From the NCBI GenBank assembly GCA_002900995.3, contig CM035306.1, forward strand, positions 1,426,001 through 1,490,000: 64,000 bases of DNA. The letters are read 5' to 3'. The DNA is from Ganoderma boninense (Eukaryota; Basidiomycota; Agaricomycetes; Polyporales; Polyporaceae). Below the pieces are notes generated by a model. The model did no database searches, had not been told where the DNA came from, and worked only from the letters and a program-made list of their open reading frames with translations. Below are positions 55,724-64,000 of this stretch, in pieces. Each line of letters begins with the position of its first letter. The first letter of the stretch is position 1. The position numbers and the translations under genes are program-made.

Positions 55724-58322
55724 ATCTCGCATTTCAGGCGACCTCGATTGCGCTGTCGAGTCCGGGGAAGACGTCAAACTCATTTGAGACGATCGTCGTT
55801 TGCAGCATCGCCGCACTACCATCCATGCCATCCCATCCCACCCCATCCCACGTGCACACGCCATGCTGATATGTCGCACACTGAAAGTTATCGAAGCATC
55901 CTTGACGCCTTACGCGAAGGACACGATCGCTTGCATGTCTGCCTGTTATGCCTATGGAACGCCTCTCGTTGACGACGCTCATTACAGTATGCCGCCCGCG
56001 CGAACGCGCCAAGCTCTCCCTCTCTGCCCTCCCGCTCCCTTCTCCCGCTTCCTCACAGTCTTTCTTCCAACCCGAGCACTCCTTACCTTTGCGTTTGAGT
56101 TGCTCGTTTTCGCGGGATTACCTGAGGAGCGTGTCTCGTCCGTCAGAAAACACCGAAAACCCAGAATCGAAGACTCGGCTCTCTGTCTATGTCACATCGT
56201 GCGTCCCCACATATGCTGCTAGCGTTCACGGCACGTTCGCTACCCCCGTCTGTTTGCTGTTCGTTATGCCTGCTTTGTGCGGGATCGTCGTCGACAACCA
56301 CATATTTTCCTCGTCATCACCATATGCCCATCCTCTCTCTCTCTCATCATCATCATCATCATTCGCCTCCATCTCACCCACATTCGCCAGTCTCTCCTGT
56401 CTTGGTCTCATCTTCACTCCATTTGTCAGCCATATATGTATGTCTACGTGGACCGTCGCCCGACGGCCAGTACCAAGATCTGTCAGTTCTAGCCTCTGCT
56501 TTATTCTCTCTGTGTTCGTGTATCTCCCGACGTTCCCCGTTCCCTGTGCATCTTCCATCTATCCCTCTCACTATCCTCCTCCGTCTGCGAGTCCCGGCTG
56601 TGTCCTTATCTATCGCCGCCGCGACCCCGTCTCTTCACCTTCGTCCGCGGTCCTGGCTCTTCCCTGTTTGTCGCATTTCATCTGCATCGATCGCATGTCG
56701 CATGCCCATCCGGAGTCCTGACATCCCCTCTCCCTGCTGGTGTTCCTGGTCAAGCTCGCAGCCCTGGTAGGGAGATGCCTACGTTCATACTACGTATTGC
56801 TTTGAACTCTTGTTTGTTGTTCGTTCCGATTCACGGTTATGGACATAGTTCGCACCACCTATCCCCCCTCCCCTTCCTCTCCTCCGTCCTCACTCCTACC
56901 CCTCAGCATCTCCCATCCTACCCGCCCCTACAGCCCGAGGTTATCATCACAATCTACTTCTCCTGCGCGCCGTCGTATTGCGTTCCGTTTCGATGGCCGC
57001 CGTGTACGTTCTGAAAATCTTCTAGACCGCACTGGACAGCCCCGCACATCCAACTGCATCGATAAGTATCCTCCCCACGGACTCGCAAGTCTTAGTTTCC
57101 GTACGTGTCATGTGAGTGAAGTCGAAGTCGAGTAGCATTCGCCGCTTGCATGGTAGATCCACACGTCTATACATACGTATACATCCCTGGCCGCACATAC
57201 TTATATATCCGCATATCCTCCAAGTCCTTGTTGGCTTGCACAGTTGTCAGTGTAGGACCAGACTGCTAGAGCATTGGTTTTTTTGTAAGTATGAATTGCG
57301 TCAAGCTGATCATCTACGTGGTTGGAACACCCCCCGTCCGCTGCAATGGGTTTCGCATCCTTCGAACGTCACCATGGCTTCCCTCATCTGCACATAATCA
57401 GTGCTCCCTATTCACGATCCTCGAAGGTAAGGCGAAGGTTCTGTACTAATTATAAAATGGATCGACTGTCATCCTTTGTCCGTATATGGTCAGCAACGGA
57501 GACTAGGCAAGGGTCTTATGCGCCAAGCTGTAGCCTCAGTCATCTCTAGGGCTGCTTTTTCCTGTTTGCAGTCATCTCATTCGGGGAAATGCAAGAATGG
57601 ATCTTGCTCGAACCGTCACCGAATGCACACAAGGGAAGATGTCAGCGGCCCAGATCTAAGACTACGTCCTCGATCGGTTTCCGGGAGTTCTCCCAGACTT
57701 CATATACGCGACCAACTGTTAACTTCATCATAATGTTGCCTCGCTGATTTAAACCTTCCTTCAACTTATGCACACAAAGTCGCATCCGCCTTCACCATCA
57801 TGCCAGCCTAGAGGTCCTTCATAACGCGATCGTGCGGTGGAACTCATGCTACCTAAGCCATCTATACGAGATATGAGGCTGACGTTGTGGAGAGTTCTAA
57901 TGCTAAGTCGCGGACCAGCCAGAAAGCCGCGAGTCACCTGCATCGATCGAGGTGTTCAGAGAGTAATTGGCGCGGTATGTTACTTGTAATCAGCATATGT
58001 AGGGTAGGTCCTATACTCGATACATGGCATAAACAGAAGCGATATGAAACAGAAGGCAAAGGCAGCGCCTGTGATATGATCATCATAAGAGGGAAGAGGA
58101 AAGCCGACATGTACAGAAGCGGGTGAGAACGAGAATGATTGCAGGGGGAGCACGAGGAAGTGCGTCGTAGCAGGATGCGTGCAGAGCTTGCGAGGGCGAG
58201 GGCGAGCCGAACCAGAGGGTCCCATGACAAACTTAGGATATTAGGTAACAGTAGGACAAGGGTAAGACATGCATTCGGGAGAACGGAGGCGTCCAAAGCG
58301 GGTGGGATCGTGAAACGAACGT
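55724..58322. other. Long (2.6 kb) CT-rich intergenic region
   Basis: The stretch is pyrimidine-rich on the plus strand with a CATCATCAT-type microsatellite near 56347-56363. Long open frames here are Ser/Pro/Leu-rich in several frames at once and have no recognisable domain, so I treat them as compositional. It separates the 3' ends of CDC25 (+) and the cap methyltransferase (-). A 3' UTR plus spacer of this size is unusual for a compact genome. Confidence 0.5.
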
Positions 58323-61074
58323 TTAACGTTTTTCAAAGGCGAAGCCGACGTATACATCTAATGGCAGATTAGTCTCCGGAGCAGGGGGGACATTGCTCGT
58401 GCGTAGAAACAGACGTACTTGCAGCCTCCCACTGGTCCTCATCCATCTGGCTCTCGCCGTTCGCGTCCACGACGTGCATGCGCTGCAGAAGCGGGGCGAA
58501 CTCGGGCTGTTCGTGGAATTCTTCGAAAACCTGGTGGAACTCCTTCTTGTATACGGGGTGGAGCCCATATTCGGAGGCAAGCCTGTCATGCGGAAGCATA
58601 ACCCAGTCAACTCGATTGTGCAGCACCACACATGTCAGCCCAACATACTGCACAAAGTTGTCCCAGAGGACTACATATTCAGGCACGTCGTCGACGGCGT
58701 CCTGCAAATAGAACCAATATCGGTGACCGAATACGGGCCGATTCTCGCGGTCCTCGAAGCGGATCTTGTACACGCTGTTGCCGAAGGATAAGTCTTTGCT
58801 GTTCGCCGGAAGCGCATCGAGCTGGTCTCTGAAAGACAAACACAAATAAATCATTCATGCTATAGTCTCGATGGCGACGTGCCCGCGGAGAAAGTACGCA
58901 CATTAGCATCTTAGCGTCAGGGATCGTCCCGATGAATATGCCTCCGGGACGCAGCCAGGTGGAGACGTTGCGCAGCATGGTGCGGGCCTTGGTCTCGCTT
59001 TCAAACGCATAATGCATGCAAAACTGCATGGAGACAACATCGAATGGGGTCGAGAGGAGATGCGGCGGCAGGGCGTCGGAGAGGACGTGGGTGTAGCAGT
59101 CGAGTGCTAGGAACGACGCCGTGAAGCGTGCGCCCTTGGATGTGGTGTGCCGCGCTTGCGCCTGTTCGATAGAGACCGCGGCGATGTCTGTACGGTTGGC
59201 ATCAGTATTTGTATCCGTTTCCCTCGACACTCGAAAAGGTTGACAGCAACGAGACGTACCGAGGCCGACCAGTTCGGCCACATTGGCCTTCGCCCACTTT
59301 GTTAGATCGCCGCCCTTCCCACACCCCATGTCGAGCACGCGGCCGCGCATTCTTCCTTTCCGCCCATTCGGCGACATCGCAAAGGCCGGATGTGCGAATT
59401 TGGTGATAAGGACGCTCTTGACCCAGTTGTTGAAGCTTTTCAGGCCGATAATCGGCGACTCCTGCCGCTGCGCGACGCCCACGTCCGGCCGTGCGTTGTC
59501 TACAGGTGGTCAGAATGTGTCGGGTGCAAAAAGAAAAGAAAAAGCTCAGTATGACGTCAGGCGGAAAAGACAAGACAAAGATGGGACGTACAGTGCTCGA
59601 CGACGACCGCGACGTCGCCGGACCGCCGCTTCTTCCGCGGGTTCTCCTCGGGGGCCTCTGGCGAGCGCTCGCGCTTGCCGAGCCCGTCACCGAGCAGGTT
59701 CTCAACGCGTTTCTGCTTACGGAGGATCATCGTGCCCGCGCCGCCAGTGTAGTTCCTGTACCGCTCCATCTCCGCCGGCGAGAGCGGGACGAGAACGGAG
59801 CCGGCGGGCGTGATCCTCCGGGGTGCGTACGGGATCGCACTCCGTCGAGGCTGGGACGGCGGTGGGGACGGCGGGGGCATGGGTTTTGGGGGGAGACTTG
59901 AAGAGGGCCGAGGGAGGCTGGAAGATGGTGGAGGAAGAGAAGGTGCGGGTGCAGGTGCAGGTGCAGGTGCAGGTTGCTTCGGGGGGGCGCCGTTACCTAT
60001 GCTTTTCCTCTGTTGAGGAGGCGATGGCTTCGGTGGGGGCTGAACCGCGGACGGTGCACTCTGGGATGGTGGCGGCGTGGCCAGAGGCGGCGTTGACGAG
60101 GCTGAGATCGGAGGCGGAGGGGGTACGTGGGCAGCGGGAGTTGAGCGCAGGGGCTTGCTCGGAGAGGCTGGGCGCGACGCTCGTTGAGGTGGTGGTGCCA
60201 TGGAAGAGGAAGAGGAGGCGGGTGGAATCGAAGAAGTGGAAACCACAGGAGACCTCGAGAGCGCTTGCACCGGCGGAGGCATGGACGCGGTGCTCGTGCT
60301 TGCACCCACACTGGAACTTGTGAGGGGCTGAGGTACAGCAGATGACCTCGAGGCGGGCACGGCTCCTGAGCTGAACGGCATTACAGGTGACGGCCGGGAC
60401 CCTGAACTTGATGGAAACGCGAGTATTGAGGTGGTACTCGCCACGATGGGCGTCATAGTACCAGGCAACGCGAGACCAACCGGCTCACGTCCCCGTGCCG
60501 ACGGTTTGTCTGTTACATCCGAGGGCCCGTTCGGCGGTAATGGATATGATGACGAGGGGAGTTGGCGCGTGTAGGTGCTACCTGGATGCGTGAAATAAGA
60601 GTGCTCCCGCGCTGCGCCGATTGGGGCATCGGACATTGTGGTAGAGGACTTCCTCCGTAGCGGAGTCATGTGGGACAGCTGGTCGTTGTCCGCGTTGTCC
60701 GAGTCGGGAAGAAGGAGGTGCGACAGTGTCGCAGGTCCACGAGGGGTGGTGGGGGTGAACAACGGCGTGTCAACCGGGTCCGAGTTGAGGAGCACGGACA
60801 GATCGGTAGCACGGCGGGTGAGGGGACTGACGAGAGCTACCCCAGGGCTGGAGTCTGAGGAGAAGGTCTTTGTAGATCCAGGGGCAGTGGGAGTGACAAA
60901 TGACATACCAGCTCTGCCGGATAACGGCTGCGGCTGGTGGAACGAGCCGGATGGAAAGGACGGCTTGGGCTGAGCAGCAGTGTCGACGTGCATGCGCGCG
61001 GATGAGGGGAGGGGGAGGGAGGAGGCTATGGGAGAATTGAGGACGGCATCGCGGACAGGGTCGAAGGCCGGCAT
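58323..61074 (-). CDS. ABD1: mRNA cap guanine-N7 methyltransferase
   Basis: Adds the N7 methyl group to the GpppN cap of nascent mRNAs in the nucleus, using S-adenosylmethionine. The start at 61074 gives MPAFDPVRDAVLN. A long Ser/Pro-rich N-terminal extension (about 500 aa, with (PA)n repeats near 59950) is followed by PAEMERYRNYTGGAGTMIL. The catalytic core has SPIIGLKSFNNWVKSVLI, RVLDMGCGKGGDLTKWAKA (SAM-binding GxGxGGD) and, after an intron, DIAAVSIEQAQAR, VVSMQFCMHYAFESETKAR and LRPGGIFIGTIPDA. Then come VYKIRFEDRENRPVFGHRYW and YLQDAVDDVPEYVVLW, LASEYGLHPVYKKEFHQVF, and, after the last intron, VYVGFAFEKR and TAA at 58323. All core motifs are present. Confidence 0.93.
59946..59976. repeat. 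(GTGCAG)n hexanucleotide microsatellite
   Basis: Tandem GTGCAG within the ABD1 N-terminal extension; on the coding (minus) strand it encodes a Pro-Ala repeat. Confidence 0.8.
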
Positions 61075-62207
61075 GGCATTCCAGCTCTCCGCACTCGCGA
61101 CGACTTTTATCTTTCTGGCTTTCTAGCCGTTCCTCGGCTCGCTGGCCGTGTGCAATGGACGATCAGTAAACGACTTGGGGCCGGAAGTTGTCGGTGCGCA
61201 CGGTTCTCTGTTCCTCGACCGCGCGGGACTGACAGCACGGCCGTTTTAGTCGTCAATAGTGCGCACCAAGAGACTGTATATGGTCCGAGACAGCTTTCCC
61301 GTGGAGTGCTGAACGTAGCTGAGCGTAAGGGGGCTGTGGGGAAACCGAGGGGACGCGAGGAGGATGTGCGGGGGCGGGAGGAACGGCGGAGAACAGAGAG
61401 GATGGTGCGAGAGGCGTGGACGATGGCAAAGGGTTGTCCGCAGGCGCGATCCCGCGGCGGCCTCAGGCCTGAGGCAGCTGCAGCTCCGAAGCTCTTGCTC
61501 AGCAGCTCCCTCAGCTTCCGCCCTACGGCCCCTCTCTCCCTCCTCGCTCCTTCGTTCTTCCTTCCATGCCTCTGCGCTCCCTCGTCGCTGCCAGCTTCGA
61601 CGCCAAATCGTGCTGCCAACCTGCGCCTAACGGTTTTATCCTCACGCGTCAGGCACGCCCCCAGCCTGATCACGATCGCCTCTCTCCGGAGCTGTCTCCT
61701 ATTAAATCTTCCCTGGCTTGTCACCCATTTACCCACCAAACGGCCACCGTGTTGCGCTAGTGGTCTTTATTGTCGTCCTTCTCTGCCAGATCCCCATACA
61801 TCTCCCTCGACCGACGCCTAACACGAAGCTGATTTCTCAAGTCAGCACTTGCTGCATCCCCAAGCTGGAGCTGCTGGACTATATCGAGACACAAAGACTC
61901 CGCTTGTTCTCACTTCGCGCATTTCATGGACGGCCCTGAAGGTAGATGTATGAATAAATTATGGTCGTCAAGGGTATACATCTTGTGCGTTGAACATCGT
62001 AGACTTTTCGTGACTCTACAGCCAGACGAAACAGCACAGCACCAGCATGGACCCTATTAAGTCCGAACAGACACGTCGTACACTATGTAGCATCTCCGAC
62101 CACCTGCAGCTGCCAGCACAACCATCCACATCCACATCACGTCTACGCAAGTCCGCTCGAAGCGTCCAATCGCGGCGCGAGCACGACCACACCTGCCTGT
62201 CTGCGAC
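61075..62207. other. Intergenic between ABD1 and the AIG1-like gene
   Basis: The promoter of ABD1 lies here (from 61075) together with the 3' flank of the AIG1-like gene. A plus-strand frame from 61150 to 61821 is rich in Ser/Arg/Leu and has no recognisable motif, so it is not annotated. Confidence 0.45.
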
Positions 62208-63398
62208 TCATACGGCTTGTCCGACACGCGAACCCGGTCGCTCTACCTCCTCCCAGCCTTCTTCAATCGTGGGGTTGGTGCCCGAAGAGCCATTGGCACG
62301 GGACTTGCGTCCTGACAGCCGCATGCGGACCCAGATGAGACCGCGGGCGAGGAGGAACGCGAGACACTCTGCGACGCCAATGCCTATGATGTAACCGGCC
62401 AGCTTCGCGTGCTCCTTCTGTGGGTTCAAGAACGAGTAGGCTGTGAGGGCGGGAAGGGGGTGAGTACAAGTTCTTCGATCCACATCCACACGCCACTTCG
62501 GCGACATATTGCGTCTCTGCGCCACACAAACAACGCCGCCAAGGGGCCGAGGAGGAAAGGGGGGACGCACTGTAGAAGCCTTGTGTGGCGTGGGTGATGT
62601 ATGCGACGCCGAGGTAGCATGCGAGCATGAAGACGCAGACGGGGAGGTGCCACCATGAATTGGGGCCGACGTTGGTGAGTGTGATTTCGAAGAGAGCGTA
62701 TCCGGAGTTTATGGCATGTTCGGAGATGTTGTACCATGCTGGAAGCATGACGTTGAGGCGGTGTGCGAGGAGAGAGGTGGATGGGGATACGCACCGGACA
62801 GTGTCGTCGCGAAGGTGCCCGAGTCTGCTAGGAGTGCCCAGAATACGACGGTGACCACCAGGGCTGCACTCGTTTCATTTGAACAGCTCGCGCGTGGGCT
62901 CGACATGCAATGAGACTTACGATAGGTGGTCACCGTAGAGTACAGCAACTTGTGGAGGTATTGAAGAGGGCGGGGCCATCTCTGGAGGGGGTATCCTTGT
63001 CTCCGGTTCAATACATAGCAGAGTGTCTGAACACCTGCAGCGTACATGTACGCAATCAAGCCAATATACGACAAATGGGTAAAGTAGGAGAAGAATCTGG
63101 GGGCGATCGGTCAGCGTCTTAAGCTCGCTCGGTCCCGAACGCGGCGCCTGGAAGTGGTGAGTGCAAATGTATGCGTGGGGACTTACGTTTGGGCGTCGTG
63201 CTCCTTCACCCCTTCCTCGATCAGCTGGTAGAGCGCAACGAAGAGGGCATAGGTCGCGAGGGTGAGGCGAATGCCTGCGAGGACGGCGGGAGGGAAGACA
63301 GGGGAGGTGACGAGGTGATGATTGGGGTCGAAGGTGGTTGGGGACTGCGGGTGGCAGAACCGGCGGATACCAGCTCCTCGGGCTCTCTTGTCTTCCAT
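62208..63398 (-). CDS. FAR-17a/AIG1-like membrane protein
   Basis: Multi-pass membrane protein of the AIG1/ADTRP family; animal members hydrolyse fatty acid esters of hydroxy fatty acids (FAHFA). The start at 63398 gives MEDKRARGAGIRRFCHP. Membrane segments in order: VLAGIRLTLATYALFVALYQ, LSYIGLIAYMYAAGVQTLCY, ALVVTVVFWALLADSGTF, WWHLPVCVFMLACYLGVAYI and AGYIIGIGVAECLAFLLARG. The conserved YNISEHAINSGYALFE contains the family His, and ATQGFYAYSFLNPQKE the typical loop. The C-terminal tail is cytosolic and charged. Five or more exons with short introns. Stop at 62208. Confidence 0.85.
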
Positions 63399-64000
63399 GA
63401 ATTGGTGGTCGTGTGTGCGGGCACGTCTGGGGGCAGACGGGTGTGCCGAGGGAGGGAGGTCCGCGGGGAGGGAGGTGAAGAGGACTTGGTCGGAAGGAAA
63501 AGAGCGTGAGAGGAAGGACAGAAATTAGAGGGCCGGGGTATTCGTCTGGCGAGCAGAGCGTGGACAAGACAGCGTGACACTGACACACGGACTTGGACTG
63601 GTCGAGGGTGGCAGCAGAGCAAAGCAGAATGCAAACGGCAGCGCCCACCACCAGACGCTCTCCCCCATGGCCACCAGACCACATCGACTCCCTCTCTCTC
63701 ACCATCCTCCCATCATCTCACCCGACTTCTGTTGCTGATGGCGGCCATCTGGTTCATCTGCAGTTCACCTCCTCAGTTGCCGAACTCATCCAGGCCTTTA
63801 TTACAAGTGGCGTCGGCCGTGGTGCCTGCGGATGCTCCATTTCCAGTGTGTGTTTTTGTTTCCCCCGAATCTCGTCCGGGTGAAGCCTGTTTTGATCGGT
63901 TGCCCTCCACTGTATACAAAGCAGGACGACCAGCTGAAAATCCAGTCGATCCAAAGTGATCATCTTTTTCAATGGAATTCACGGATCTCTGCAGGTAACT
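63399..64000. other. Right-edge intergenic sequence
   Basis: Promoter side of the AIG1-like gene. No further gene is recognisable before the window ends; short frames near 63750-63980 have no motif. Confidence 0.45.

Noticed and set aside
55948..56721. 257-codon plus-strand open frame 3' of CDC25
   Set aside because: Ser/Leu/Pro low complexity caused by a CT-rich tract; overlapping frames look alike and there is no conserved motif.
61150..61821. 223-codon plus-strand frame
   Set aside because: Arg/Ser/Leu-rich in the ABD1 promoter; no recognisable motif.
1..64000. Retrotransposon or DNA-transposon coding sequences
   Set aside because: No reverse transcriptase, integrase, transposase or helicase motif was recognised in any frame; the repeats here are gene-family segments and a small foldback element.

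Overview
The window is eukaryotic nuclear DNA, almost certainly from a basidiomycete (Agaricomycete, wood-decay type). Evidence: compact multi-exon genes with 50-90 bp GT..AG introns, a retaining trehalose phosphorylase, several FunK1 fungal-type protein kinases, an F-box/LRR-like protein, a secreted GH43 arabinanase and an AIG1/FAR-17a membrane protein. There is no operon structure, CRISPR array or rRNA, and I found no convincing tRNA gene.

Layout. 1-2884 (-): MSH3 mismatch repair gene, running off the left edge. 3.6-5.05 kb (-): copy A of an acidic two-exon gene family ('DWADDVEQ family'). 5.4-6.3 kb (-): aminoglycoside-phosphotransferase-like kinase. 6.7-7.56 kb (-): DUF7770-like protein. 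7.6-10.4 kb: copy B of the acidic family (-) plus flanks, an inverted copy of 27.7-30.4 kb. 10.9-12.75 kb (+): F-box protein. 13.0-14.2 kb (-): GH43. 14.9-16.7 kb (-): threonine synthase. 17.1-18.2 kb (-): tRNA-splicing endonuclease Sen34, divergent from a TFIIB/BRF-like factor (18.4-20.5 kb, +). 22.2-25.5 kb (+): trehalose phosphorylase. 26.2-27.1 kb (+): small proline-rich protein. 27.8-30.4 kb (+): acidic family copy C. 31.5-34.6 and 35.1-38.0 kb (+): FunK1 kinases 1 and 2. 38.3-48.3 kb: a duplicated module in which an acidic gene (+) faces a FunK1 gene (-); copy D with FunK1-3, then copy E with FunK1-4. 48.6-49.6 kb (+): IAH1-type SGNH esterase. 53.0-55.7 kb (+): CDC25 phosphatase. 58.3-61.1 kb (-): mRNA cap guanine-N7 methyltransferase. 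62.2-63.4 kb (-): AIG1-like protein.

Two kinds of sequence alternate. Single-copy housekeeping genes (MSH3, THR4, SEN34, TreP, IAH1, CDC25, ABD1) are uninterrupted. The accessory blocks (3-10 kb and 27-48 kb) hold five copies of the acidic family and four FunK1 genes, with duplications, deletions and frameshifts. The most unusual signal is the acidic family. I cannot assign it to a known domain. Every copy carries 3' units of about 63 nt, and the best ones fold on the gene-sense strand into near-complete hairpins of about 28 bp. In the unit inspected most closely every non-Watson-Crick pair but one is a G-U wobble, which points to selection on RNA rather than a simple DNA palindrome.
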